Shown: positions 1 to 8,501 of the stretch, one piece after another | Position numbering within the stretch: the first letter of the stretch is position 1 | Layout of the letters: each line of letters starts with the position of its first letter | DNA from: an uncultured Acetobacteraceae bacterium | GTDB taxonomy: Bacteria; Pseudomonadota; Alphaproteobacteria; Acetobacterales; Acetobacteraceae | Direction of reading: 5' to 3' | NCBI GenBank assembly: GCA_903924985.1 | Contig: CAIYDT010000249.1 | Coordinates: 1-64,000, forward strand | DNA length: 64,000 nucleotides | The notes under the pieces: model-generated | The model's database searches: none | What the model was told of the DNA's origin: nothing | What the model saw: only the letters and a program-made list of their open reading frames with translations | Program-made: the position numbers and the translations under genes

Positions 1-1446
1 ACGCCATCGACTCCCCTCATGACTGCGGCCACGGACACGGGCCGGTCCAGCACCGACAACATCACAAGCGACAGCACACCGACGTTCACCGGCACGGCCG
101 AAGCCGGCGCCACCGTGACCCTCTACGATGGCACAACGGTCATCGGCTCCGGCACGGCGGCGACCGGCGGCGTATGGACCATCACATCGACGGTGTTGGC
201 GGATGGAAACCACAGCATCACCGCCAAGGCGGTGGATCAGTTTGGCTTCGTCAGCACCCTGTCGGCGGCCTTGCCGATCGTCATCGACACCCTGGCCCCG
301 GCCGCCCCGACCACGCCGGACCTGACGGCCGCCAGCGACAGCGGCATATCCAACACCGACAACATCACCAACGTCGTGACGCCCACATTCACCGGATCAG
401 CCGAGGCCGGCAGCACCGTCACTCTCTACAACGGCACGACGCAAATGGGCACCACCATCGCCAATGCGACGGGTGTCTGGTCCATTACCAGTACGGCCAA
501 CCTGGCGCAGGGCGTTAACGCCATCTCCGCCACCGCGACCGACGCGGCCGGCAACGTCAGCGCGCTTTCGGGAGCGTTGGCGGCGACCATCGACAGCGTC
601 GCGCCCGCAGGCCCCCCCGCGCCAACTCTGACCGCTGCGTCGGACACCGGTATCTCGAACACCGATCATATCACAAGCAACACCCAGCCGGTCTTCGTCG
701 GCACCGCCGAGGCTGGAAGTACCGTCACCCTATACGACGGCACAACGTCAGTCGGCACCGCCACGGCCATCGGCGGAACATGGACCATCACGGCCTCGCC
801 CCTGCCGAACGGTGTCCAAAATTTCACGGTGACCGCTATGGATGCGGCGGGCAACGTCAGCACCGCCTCGCCCGCCACTTCGGTCACGATCGACACTATC
901 GCGCCGGCCGCACCGGTGTTCACCGCCGGCACGGCCACGCGTCTGACCGGCACCGGCGAGGCGGGCGACTCGATCAGAATCATCAGCAACAACGCAACGA
1001 TCAGCTCGGTGACGGTGGGTGCCACCGGCACTTGGAACTGGACCTTCATCGCCCCAACGTCGCCGCTCACGGTGACGGCGATCCAGACGGACCTGGCCGG
1101 CAACGTCAGCGCCAGATCTGGATTGGCATTCATCGGTACGAGCGGCGCCGACACGCTGACCAGCTCGGCCGGGAACGATTTCTTCATCGGCGGCGCCGGC
1201 GCGGACACCTTCACGTTCAGTTCGGTCTTTGGCAAGGACACCATTGCCGACTTTACGCCCGGCGGTGCTGCCCACGATATCATCAATTTCCACGGAAGCG
1301 CCGTGCTGAACAGCTACGCGAACGTGATGAGCCACGCCGCGCAGGTCGGCATGGCCGTCGTGATCACCCAAGATGCCGGCGATACCGTAACGCTCTACAA
1401 CGTCGGACTGACCGCTCTAACAGCCACCGACTTCAAATTCGTCTGA
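1..1446 (+). CDS. Large Ig-repeat adhesin with RTX-type C-terminus (5' partial)
   Basis: The reading frame is open at base 1, so only the C-terminal ~481 residues are present. They show three to four tandem bacterial Ig-like modules of about 98 residues. Each has a motif like DTGISNTDxIT, then PxFxGTAEAGSTVTLYDGT, and ends in ATDAAGNVS and TIDTIAPAAP. The last ~100 residues change to an RTX-like Ca-binding stretch (SAGNDFFIGGAGADTFTF) and a terminal region typical of type I secreted proteins. Such proteins are exported by a T1SS and act as surface or matrix adhesins. It lies 31 bp upstream of glmS and the Pel-like operon, so it may be a matrix partner of that polysaccharide (inference). The missing N-terminus hides the true length. 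Confidence 0.85.
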   Translation, partial: TPSTPLMTAATDTGRSSTDNITSDSTPTFTGTAEAGATVTLYDGTTVIGSGTAATGGVWTITSTVLADGNHSITAKAVDQFGFVSTLSAALPIVIDTLAPAAPTTPDLTAASDSGISNTDNITNVVTPTFTGSAEAGSTVTLYNGTTQMGTTIANATGVWSITSTANLAQGVNAISATATDAAGNVSALSGALAATIDSVAPAGPPAPTLTAASDTGISNTDHITSNTQPVFVGTAEAGSTVTLYDGTTSVGTATAIGGTWTITASPLPNGVQNFTVTAMDAAGNVSTASPATSVTIDTIAPAAPVFTAGTATRLTGTGEAGDSIRIISNNATISSVTVGATGTWNWTFIAPTSPLTVTAIQTDLAGNVSARSGLAFIGTSGADTLTSSAGNDFFIGGAGADTFTFSSVFGKDTIADFTPGGAAHDIINFHGSAVLNSYANVMSHAAQVGMAVVITQDAGDTVTLYNVGLTALTATDFKFV

Positions 1447-1477
1447 CTTCAGCCCAATAACCGAAAAAGGACACCTC

Positions 1478-3301
1478 ATGTGCGGCATAGTTGGAATGAT
1501 CAGTTCCCGGCGGGTGTCGGCACCGATCCTGACATGCCTCCAACGGTTGGAGTACCGGGGCTACGATAGCGCCGGCATCGCAACCCTGGTCGGCGGGCGG
1601 ATCCAGCGGCGCCGGGCACAGGGCAAGCTCAGCAATCTGGCAGGAATACTGGCGCGCACGCCGCTTCCGGGGACCACTGGAATTGGTCACACGCGCTGGG
1701 CGACGCATGGCGCGCCGACCGAATGCAACGCGCATCCGCACGGCACGTCACGCGTGTCTATCGTACACAACGGCATCATCGAGAACCACATAGAGCTGCG
1801 CGCCGAACTTGAATCCCAGGGCCAGACTTTCGCCACGGAAACCGACACCGAGACCGTCGCACAACTGGTTGACTTAAATCTCCAGCGCGGCATGGAACCC
1901 GTCGAAGCGGCCGGTGCCGCGTTTAGCCGACTGGAAGGAACCTACGCTCTCGCGATGATCTTCGCCGGATGTCCCGACCTGATCGTGGGTGCACAGCACG
2001 GCGCCCCGCTGGCCGTCGGTTTCGGCGATGACGAAATGTTCGTGGGTTCCGATGGGCTGGCACTCGTTCCGCTGACCCGCCGGATCACCTACCTCAACGA
2101 TGGGGAATGGGCGGTGGTGGACCGCCGGGGTGCGCGCTTTTTTAACCAGAGCGGGGCGCCGGTGCACCGCGAGGTGAAATTATCCCGCCTGACGGGCGGC
2201 GTACCCAACAAGGACGGCTTCAACCATTTCATGGAAAAGGAACTGCATGAGCATCCGGCTGTGATTGCCAGGGCGTTGCGTACTATGATCAATCCGATGA
2301 CGCGGACGGTATCTCTCCCAAACCTGTCGGTCGACTTCGCCGCAACGCCGCATATAACAATCAGCGCGTGCGGCAGCGCCTTCTACGCTGGTCTTGTTGG
2401 ACGTTCGTGGTTTGAGGCGATCGCCGGTATTCCAACCGATGCGGACGTCGCCAGCGAATTCCGTTACCGAGCTCCGCCAATGACCGCCGGCGGCCTTGGT
2501 ATTGTGGTTAGCCAGTCGGGCGAGACCGCGGACACATTGGCAGCGCTGAAATATATGCGCGAGAAGGGCCTGCATGCCCTGGCCGTGGTCAACGTGCCGG
2601 AAAGCAGCATCGCGCGAACCGCGGATGCGGTACTGGAAACCGTCGCTGGCCCGGAGGTCAGTGTAGCAAGCACGAAGGCATTCACGGCGCAGTTGGTCGT
2701 GCTTGCCAGTCTTGCGGTTGCGGCCGGGCGCGCGCGTGGTACGATTTCACCGTCGCGGGAGGCTGCCTTGACCTCGGCCCTGCTCGACCTCCCGATCCAG
2801 GCCGAGGCGGTGCTGGCCTGTACCGATCAAATCAGGGCTCTCGCTTCCCACGTCGCCCGAGCGCGTGACGTACTTTATCTCGGTCGCGGGACTTGTTTTG
2901 CTATTGCGATGGAAGGCGCCTTGAAGCTGAAGGAGATCAGCTACATCCATGCGGAAGGCTATGCAGCTGGCGAGATGAAGCACGGACCGATCGCACTGAT
3001 CGACCGAAACGTGCCAGTCGTGGCGATAGCGCCGTCCGGGCCATTGTTTGAAAAAACCGCGTCCAACCTGCAGGAAGCCGCGGCGCGCGGGGGGCAGTTG
3101 ATTGTTTTCAGCGATGCGCCCGGTGTCGCGAAGCTGGAGCATATCGCGGCAACGACGATCACCCTCCCGACAGTTGACCCTTTTGTCGCTCCCATCCTGT
3201 ACGCGATTGCGGTCCAGTTACTGGCTTACCACGTTGCGGTCCGGAAGGGGACCGACGTCGATCAGCCACGTAACCTGGCCAAGTCCGTGACGGTCGAGTA
3301 G
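1478..3301 (+). CDS. glmS: Glutamine--fructose-6-phosphate aminotransferase (isomerizing)
   Basis: Makes glucosamine-6-phosphate from fructose-6-phosphate and glutamine, the entry to UDP-GlcNAc/UDP-GalNAc. At 607 aa it is full length. Cys2 follows the initiator Met in MCGIVG as the glutaminase nucleophile. The N-terminal class II glutaminase domain (about 1-220, RLEYRGYDSAG) is followed by two SIS domains (about 285-590) with SQSGETADT, SVASTKAFTAQL and the C-terminal PRNLAKSVTVE. An AAAGGA ribosome site lies 7-8 bases before the ATG. The TAG stop shares its last base with the GTG of the next gene, so glmS appears to be the first gene of the exopolysaccharide operon and a dedicated precursor supplier. 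It could also be the only cellular glmS; the window cannot tell. Confidence 0.95.
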   Translation: MCGIVGMISSRRVSAPILTCLQRLEYRGYDSAGIATLVGGRIQRRRAQGKLSNLAGILARTPLPGTTGIGHTRWATHGAPTECNAHPHGTSRVSIVHNGIIENHIELRAELESQGQTFATETDTETVAQLVDLNLQRGMEPVEAAGAAFSRLEGTYALAMIFAGCPDLIVGAQHGAPLAVGFGDDEMFVGSDGLALVPLTRRITYLNDGEWAVVDRRGARFFNQSGAPVHREVKLSRLTGGVPNKDGFNHFMEKELHEHPAVIARALRTMINPMTRTVSLPNLSVDFAATPHITISACGSAFYAGLVGRSWFEAIAGIPTDADVASEFRYRAPPMTAGGLGIVVSQSGETADTLAALKYMREKGLHALAVVNVPESSIARTADAVLETVAGPEVSVASTKAFTAQLVVLASLAVAAGRARGTISPSREAALTSALLDLPIQAEAVLACTDQIRALASHVARARDVLYLGRGTCFAIAMEGALKLKEISYIHAEGYAAGEMKHGPIALIDRNVPVVAIAPSGPLFEKTASNLQEAAARGGQLIVFSDAPGVAKLEHIAATTITLPTVDPFVAPILYAIAVQLLAYHVAVRKGTDVDQPRNLAKSVTVE

Positions 3302-4833
3302 TGACGATGTCCGGACAGCAACCAGCCATGGACACCATACTCCCTCCGAGCGCCGGCGGCGACCACCGTTCAATTCCGCGGCGCCTCGTGCCCTGGGCAG
3401 TCTGGCCGATTGCCACCTTTGTGGTGTTTGGTTTTGTTCTTGCCTTCCATGCAGGTTTTCTATGGCTCCCCGGTCCGTTGGGATGGCCGCGGACCGGCGC
3501 CATGCAGGAGGTCCGTCCGTTCCAAACCACGGTGTCCGATAACGCCCTGCACGACGCTGGCAACGCGAACGTCAACCAGACTACAACGAGCACCGGCGAG
3601 GGGAGTTTCACTATTGCATATGGAGACCGACTCAAAATTTCATTTTTCGAAACCAGCGGCGTCCCTCTGAACAACGACAGTGCAAAACCCTCACATCTTG
3701 TGACGGTTATGTTCCCGCGGACGGATCTGAGCCGCGAGTACGTGGTCGATGAGAATGGGCTGCTCGATATTCCGGAATTGGGTGCGATCTCCGCTCTAGG
3801 AAAATCCGTCTCAGCGCTCGGATCGGATCTCGCCAGTTCCTTCGCACGCAAAATGGGTCGGAAGATCAATGTCCAGGTCGTTATCGACGACCGTCTGCCG
3901 ATCTATATCGTTGGCAGGGTAAGGGCGGCGGGCAGCGTCAAATATGTTCCTGGTATGATCGTACTGCAGGCTCTGGCCAGCGTCGGCAGCGGCGGTACCG
4001 ATGGCGGCGACGTATCGAAGACAATCGAATATATTCGCGAAACCGGGCAGCTTCTCCATGCGAGGAGCGCCCTTGACCATCTCCTGGTGAAGCAAGCGTT
4101 GCTTCTGGCCGAGTATCGCGACGACGAAAGCATCTCCGTGCCGGTTGAGCTCGAGACAGGACTGGCAAAACCCGAGATGCGGGATCGTGTCGGCCAACTC
4201 ATCGCCAACGCCAACGAGGCTCTGCGGTCTGCGCGAGAACGCCATCGTCAACAACAGGAACAGGCAGCCCAACAGCTTGCAGTGTTGAATCTGGAAGCGG
4301 AGGCACAGCGGCTGCGCGCCGATCAATCCGATACCCTTTTGGCCGCGAAGGTAGGCAAGTTCCAGGAGTTAAAGACGATCGGCGATAATGGCAGCGTCCC
4401 ACACTTCAGACTAACAGAAATGCGGGTCGAAATCGCCGAGCTTCAGGCGCACCAAGCGGATTTGCGGGTCGCGTCGGCGCAGATACAGGGCCGTATCGCG
4501 GATGCCGCGATTGCCGTGCTCAGAGCGGAAGGCGACAGGTCCGCAGGCATTGAAACCGGTTTGTCTGCGGTACGAGTTGAGATCGAAAATACCAACCAAA
4601 CCATTACGTCCACCGAAGCCACAATTCGGGCGTTAAGCGACAGCATGGCCGAGGCAAACCTGCAAGTCCAAGACCAAGATGTAGGGATAACACGTCGAGT
4701 ATCGGGACGGTTCGTTGTCCAAAACGCCACTGGGACGACTCCGGTCCGACCAGGAGACGTCATTCGGGTCTCCGCCGCCGCTCACTTGGACCGGCCACCG
4801 GTGGAGACCGCCCAGGCGCTCAAAATTCCCTAG
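3301..4833 (+). CDS. Polysaccharide export (OPX/ExoF-like) protein with long coiled coil
   Basis: Likely periplasmic or outer-membrane export component. One hydrophobic segment lies near residues 29-55 after a short cytoplasmic head. A Poly_export-type domain follows (about 97-190: FTIAYGDRLKISFFE, then YVVDENGLLDIPELGAI), then an SLBB-like stretch (IYIVGRVRAAGSVKYVPGM) and a long charged coiled coil (about 285-440) before a short beta-rich tail (VSGRFVVQNATGTTPVRPGD). This layout resembles rhizobial ExoF more than lipidated Wza. The GTG start overlaps the glmS stop; an ATG two codons later (3307) is an alternative. In a locus with PelDEFG-like genes but no pelB/pelC it is the best candidate for periplasmic and outer-membrane passage (inference). 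Confidence 0.8.
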   Translation: MTMSGQQPAMDTILPPSAGGDHRSIPRRLVPWAVWPIATFVVFGFVLAFHAGFLWLPGPLGWPRTGAMQEVRPFQTTVSDNALHDAGNANVNQTTTSTGEGSFTIAYGDRLKISFFETSGVPLNNDSAKPSHLVTVMFPRTDLSREYVVDENGLLDIPELGAISALGKSVSALGSDLASSFARKMGRKINVQVVIDDRLPIYIVGRVRAAGSVKYVPGMIVLQALASVGSGGTDGGDVSKTIEYIRETGQLLHARSALDHLLVKQALLLAEYRDDESISVPVELETGLAKPEMRDRVGQLIANANEALRSARERHRQQQEQAAQQLAVLNLEAEAQRLRADQSDTLLAAKVGKFQELKTIGDNGSVPHFRLTEMRVEIAELQAHQADLRVASAQIQGRIADAAIAVLRAEGDRSAGIETGLSAVRVEIENTNQTITSTEATIRALSDSMAEANLQVQDQDVGITRRVSGRFVVQNATGTTPVRPGDVIRVSAAAHLDRPPVETAQALKIP

Positions 4834-4852
4834 ACGAAAAGGAGAACGAAAA

Positions 4853-5638
4853 ATGAAGCTTCACGAGCAACTGCATACCGGCCTGGCGTCAAGCTTTGGT
4901 GCGGCAGCCCCCGTAACGAACGTGAGGCAGGCGGTCATCATGGCGGGTGGCAAAGGCACGCGTCTCCATCCGTATTCCGCATTATTCCCCAAGCCCTTGA
5001 TGCCGCTTGGGGACATGCCGGTCCTGGAGCTTCTTCTGCGGCGGATGAAAAAGGCCGGTGTGGAAGATGTAATCCTGGCGATCAATCACCTTGGCGGCCT
5101 GATCAAGACATTCTTTGGAGACGGATCCCAGTTGGGACTTCGCATACGGTATAGCGGTGAAGACCAGCCGCTGGGTACCGCGGGGGCATTGGGTAACGTC
5201 CTGGACCTTCTGGACGAAAATTTCCTTGTGTCCAACGGAGACCTTTTGACTACCATAGATTTCGACGCCATGGGCCAACAGCATATCGCAACCGGCTGCG
5301 ATGCCTCGATCGGTGTGTTCCAGCGCGAAAACAAAATCGATTTCGGCCTGATCGAGTTCGACTCCCAAATGCGACTTTGTGCATACCGGGAGAAACCGAC
5401 CAGTACATACTTCGTAAGTATGGGACTCTATGTCCTTCGTCGCGAAGCGGTACGTTCCTGCATCACGCAAGGGGAGTATTTGGACATGCCCTCCCTGCTC
5501 CTAAAGATACAGCATGCCCATGGCGATGTCCGCTGCTATCACGACGACTGCATGTGGCTCGACATTGGCCGCCCCGATGATTTTGCCCTCGCACAGTCCA
5601 TGTTCGAAAAAAACCGGGAGCTGTTTCTTGGAGCATAA
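4853..5638 (+). CDS. Sugar-1-phosphate nucleotidyltransferase
   Basis: An NTP_transferase fold enzyme of 261 aa that activates a sugar-1-phosphate to an NDP-sugar. The signature near residue 30 is MAGGKGTRLHPYSALFPKP; a metal-binding SNGDLLT follows near 125, and YREKPTSTYFVSMGLY gives the sugar-binding part. No C-terminal hexapeptide or CBS domain is present, so it is the short COG1208-like form. Substrate cannot be fixed: mannose-1-P, glucose-1-P and glucosamine-1-P enzymes all share these motifs. The start at 4853 is chosen for its strong AAAAGGAG site 7 bases upstream and the 19-base gap after the export gene; the frame is open further upstream but without a good site. Given glmS and a LegB-like dehydratase nearby, an amino-sugar substrate is plausible. 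Confidence 0.85.
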   Translation: MKLHEQLHTGLASSFGAAAPVTNVRQAVIMAGGKGTRLHPYSALFPKPLMPLGDMPVLELLLRRMKKAGVEDVILAINHLGGLIKTFFGDGSQLGLRIRYSGEDQPLGTAGALGNVLDLLDENFLVSNGDLLTTIDFDAMGQQHIATGCDASIGVFQRENKIDFGLIEFDSQMRLCAYREKPTSTYFVSMGLYVLRREAVRSCITQGEYLDMPSLLLKIQHAHGDVRCYHDDCMWLDIGRPDDFALAQSMFEKNRELFLGA

Positions 5639-6566
5639 CAGCCTGAAGCGGATACTCGTAACCGGCGCCCAGGGCTTCCTGGGGGGCCACCTCGTGCGCC
5701 AACTGCGAAACGAAGGTGTTCAAGTCGCGGCATTGACGCGAACATCAAGGCCGGAGCCGTGGTATGTCCCGATCGGAGATGTACCGTGGTGTCATTCTCG
5801 GCTGACTGCAATCATCAGATATTTCGAACCGGACGTGATTTTTCACCTCGTCGGTAGTGCGGCCGGCTCACCGGCCCAGCTTCGTGCCCTGAACGTGGAG
5901 GCCGCGGGCACAATCATGGGTGCGCTTCGGGAACTGGCCGTACGGCCGAAACTTGTCTGTTGCGGCAGTGCGGCTGAATACGGTGTCGCTGTCGCTGATC
6001 AAATGCCGGTGACCGAAACGGCACAATGCCGACCGGTCAGCGCTTACGGCATAACCAAGCTTGAGCAAACGGAAGCCGCCTTGGCGTTCGGAACGGCGAC
6101 CGGCACCCCCGTGCTGGTCGCCCGCATTTTTAATCCGATTGGCCCGGGGATGCCGCCTTATCTGGCTATCAGCGAGTTTGCGCGGCAGATTGCTAGGATA
6201 AATGGGCCCTCGGGCGTGCTGAAGACGGGTAACCTCAATACCGTTCGCGACTTTCTCCCCGTCCGGCAGGCTGTAAACGCTATGGTCGTGCTCGCTCGGA
6301 ACCCAGCTGCAACGGGCGTGGTCAATATCTGCAGCGGCCAGCCGACAGCGCTACGACAGTTGCTGGACAGCCTGATAACGCTATCCGGCAAATCGATAAC
6401 AGTAGAAATCAGTCCTGACCGGCTGCGTACCAACGACATCGCTGCTATCGTTGGCTGCACGAAACGCCTCGCAGCGCTCGGCGCCGTCCCTCCGCCGATC
6501 GATTTTGACGAGGTGATTTCAGAGATCTGGCGGGATGCCCAGGCGCAAGCGCGAGGCACATCATGA
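5628..6566 (+). CDS. NAD-dependent epimerase/dehydratase-family sugar nucleotide reductase
   Basis: Extended SDR of 312 aa resembling GDP-4-keto-6-deoxy-mannose reductases (Rmd type). The nucleotide motif VTGAQGFLGGHL is near the start, followed by CGSAAEYG and the catalytic YGITK (Tyr-x3-Lys), then an NPIGPGMPPYL stretch as in Rmd and a VRDFLPVRQAV motif. I place the start at TTG 5628 because it gives the usual short N-terminus before the Rossmann motif and has GGGAG 7 bases upstream; it overlaps the previous stop by 11 bases. It ends in an ATGA overlap with the next gene. Probable role is reduction of a 4-keto-6-deoxy sugar nucleotide produced by the LegB-like enzyme at 11566; substrate unproven. 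Confidence 0.8.
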   Translation: MEHNSLKRILVTGAQGFLGGHLVRQLRNEGVQVAALTRTSRPEPWYVPIGDVPWCHSRLTAIIRYFEPDVIFHLVGSAAGSPAQLRALNVEAAGTIMGALRELAVRPKLVCCGSAAEYGVAVADQMPVTETAQCRPVSAYGITKLEQTEAALAFGTATGTPVLVARIFNPIGPGMPPYLAISEFARQIARINGPSGVLKTGNLNTVRDFLPVRQAVNAMVVLARNPAATGVVNICSGQPTALRQLLDSLITLSGKSITVEISPDRLRTNDIAAIVGCTKRLAALGAVPPPIDFDEVISEIWRDAQAQARGTS

Positions 6567-7612
6567 CCGCCTATGGTACCGGCCGCATTAAGCCGCTGCC
6601 ACCGGTTACGGCCGCGACTCCGGTAGCTGCCGGCGTCGCGGGACAGACCAATTTGCCCTGGGAGTCGTCAATTACCGAGCTGTTGTCAATATCGGATTGG
6701 TATCGGTTTGTTCCCGAGGCTCTCGGGCTAGTTCTCCTGATCGCATTGATCCAAACTTGGTTACCCGATGTGGCCTCCGGTGGCCCGCTGCCTCATCCCT
6801 TCTGGGTACCCGTCCTGCTGATGTCTGGGCAATACGGTATTATGGGTGGTCTCTTCGCCACATTGTCGGCAGCAGCGGCACTGTATGTCGGCGGGCTGCC
6901 GTCGCAGTCCGCGACCCAGGACTTCTATGCCTACGCAGCCGTGGTGGCATCGCAGCCGTGTGCGTGGTTCGCCACGGCGCTTATAATTGGGGGGCTCCGT
7001 ACGCTGCACATTCATCAGCATGCCGACGTTCAGGAAAGACTTACTCGGACCACGGTACTGGCGGATGATCTTGCGGATGGCCTGGAACAGGCAGTCGGAG
7101 AGATCGAGCGATTGGAGAGCCGTATCGCCGGCGATTCCAGCACGCTCGCGAGCGTTATGCGGCACCTGGCCAGCATCGACGCCACAGATCGGCTCGCGCT
7201 GACCGCCAGCTTCGCGGATGTCGTCCGATTTGCCGTAGCAGCGACAAGCTTCGCAATCTATCTCGACGTCGGCCACGGACTGGAGGCATGCGTCGGCGTC
7301 GAGGATAGATCGCGAATCGCACTGACAGCCATACCGGCACTATCGCCCTCGCTGCTCGCTGCCGTCCAGGCAGCAGACCCACGACGCGAAGTGTCGGCGG
7401 AGGGTGACAGGCCGGATGAGCTGCCGTGTTGGGCACCCATTTTCCTGCCAGGTGCGTCCAGGCCGACCGGTGTAATTGTCTGCAATCGTCTTGAGCCGTC
7501 GCAGGTCCCGTCCGTCGCCAGACGGCGGCTTAACGAGGTGTGTCGCGTGTTGCAGGCGTTGCTTGCGGCACTCCCTGAAGACCCAGGTGCATCCGAACAT
7601 GACAAGCCTTGA
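6563..7612 (+). CDS. pelD-like: PelD-like inner-membrane regulator lacking the GGDEF domain
   Basis: 349 aa. Four hydrophobic segments lie between about residues 50 and 150 (FVPEALGLVLLIALIQTW, then PFWVPVLLMSGQYGIMGG and a pair ending at WFATALIIGGLRTLHI). A helical stalk (about 155-205) and a GAF-like domain (about 215-330) with APIFLPGASRPTGVIVCN follow. This matches PelD of Pseudomonas (4 TM, stalk, GAF), but the protein stops where the degenerate GGDEF domain should begin, and I see no RxxD I-site. It is about 100 residues shorter than Pseudomonas PelD. Assignment rests on architecture plus the pelE-, pelF- and pelG-like genes that follow with overlapping ends. The function, scaffolding the synthase complex, is inferred. 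Confidence 0.65.
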   Translation: MTAYGTGRIKPLPPVTAATPVAAGVAGQTNLPWESSITELLSISDWYRFVPEALGLVLLIALIQTWLPDVASGGPLPHPFWVPVLLMSGQYGIMGGLFATLSAAAALYVGGLPSQSATQDFYAYAAVVASQPCAWFATALIIGGLRTLHIHQHADVQERLTRTTVLADDLADGLEQAVGEIERLESRIAGDSSTLASVMRHLASIDATDRLALTASFADVVRFAVAATSFAIYLDVGHGLEACVGVEDRSRIALTAIPALSPSLLAAVQAADPRREVSAEGDRPDELPCWAPIFLPGASRPTGVIVCNRLEPSQVPSVARRRLNEVCRVLQALLAALPEDPGASEHDKP

Positions 7613-8501
7613 TGCTCTTTTGGCCCTCGATGCGGCTAGCGTTGCGCGGGTCCCGCTACGAATGCTTCGCGTGGCTCACGCCAATATATCTATATCTACG
7701 GTCCTGCCTTGGGTCTACCTGCTTGTCTTCCTTTGCCTGGAACTCGCGTTGTTCCTTCTCTACACCGACAGCGATATCGACACGTCGCAATACCTATGGG
7801 CCCACATTTGTTCAACATCAGTATCCGCGATGACCGGGGTCTGCTGGGCAAGATTGGCCGCCAGGGACGAAGGCAGGCGTGACCGGCTTGTGATGGTAAT
7901 TCAATTAGCTGCCTGGGCGATCCTTGTGGGCCCCTTCGGCGTCGCAATCGCAGCCATGTTCCTGATCCCCCCGACCGTTACGGGCACCCAGGCGCCAGCG
8001 GCCACCCCGGTTCCCGCCGCGGATGCGGATTACGTGGAAATCAGCAAGGCAGAGCTGCTGCACGGCGGCCTACTCGACGGTCGGCTACGGATAACTCGTG
8101 CACATAAGATTCGCCCAATACTGGACGTGATCCTGGAAGGCACGACGCTCGAAAAGCTGGACGCGCTGAGTCTTATTTCCAAACGCTATGTACCCGCCCT
8201 GGCCGTGGCACTGAAGCAGGCCCTGGAGGACAAAGAAGCCTCCGTCCGCGTGTTGGCTGCCACGGTGATGGCACAAATGAACAATGGCTTCACCAAACGG
8301 ATCGGTGTGCTGCAGGCCAGCGCCCAGGCCGAACCTGGTTGTGCCGGTCACTGGACTGCGCTTGGACAGGCGCATATGGACTATGCCCGAAGCGGTCTGC
8401 TGGAAGCCTCACGCGCCGATGCGGAATTAACTCAGTCGCGGACTGCGGTCAGCCGTTCTCAACGGCCTGGCGTTCGCGTTGCGGGCCAAGCCGATGAGTA
8501 A
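7599..8501 (+). CDS. pelE-like: PelE-like membrane protein with TPR/HEAT-like tail
   Basis: 300 aa. An N-terminal helical segment is followed by two to three membrane spans (about 31-52 LPWVYLLVFLCLELALFLLY; 104-128 MVIQLAAWAILVGPFGVAIA) and then a soluble helical region. That region has repeats such as VALKQALEDKEASVRVLAATV (HEAT/TPR-like) and ends with HWTALGQAHMDYARSGLLE, reminiscent of the PelE TPR. Start ATG 7599 overlaps the PelD-like end by 14 bases. The last ~25 residues are unlike a helical repeat and another frame looks more natural there, so a frameshift near 8420 is possible. In Pseudomonas, PelE joins PelD and PelF/PelG in the synthase complex. The call depends mainly on position and architecture. 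Confidence 0.55.
   Translation: MTSLDALLALDAASVARVPLRMLRVAHANISISTVLPWVYLLVFLCLELALFLLYTDSDIDTSQYLWAHICSTSVSAMTGVCWARLAARDEGRRDRLVMVIQLAAWAILVGPFGVAIAAMFLIPPTVTGTQAPAATPVPAADADYVEISKAELLHGGLLDGRLRITRAHKIRPILDVILEGTTLEKLDALSLISKRYVPALAVALKQALEDKEASVRVLAATVMAQMNNGFTKRIGVLQASAQAEPGCAGHWTALGQAHMDYARSGLLEASRADAELTQSRTAVSRSQRPGVRVAGQADE

Noticed and set aside
3102-3290. Alternative frames inside glmS
   Set aside because: Shadows of a conserved enzyme, as in most other coding regions of this GC-rich window.
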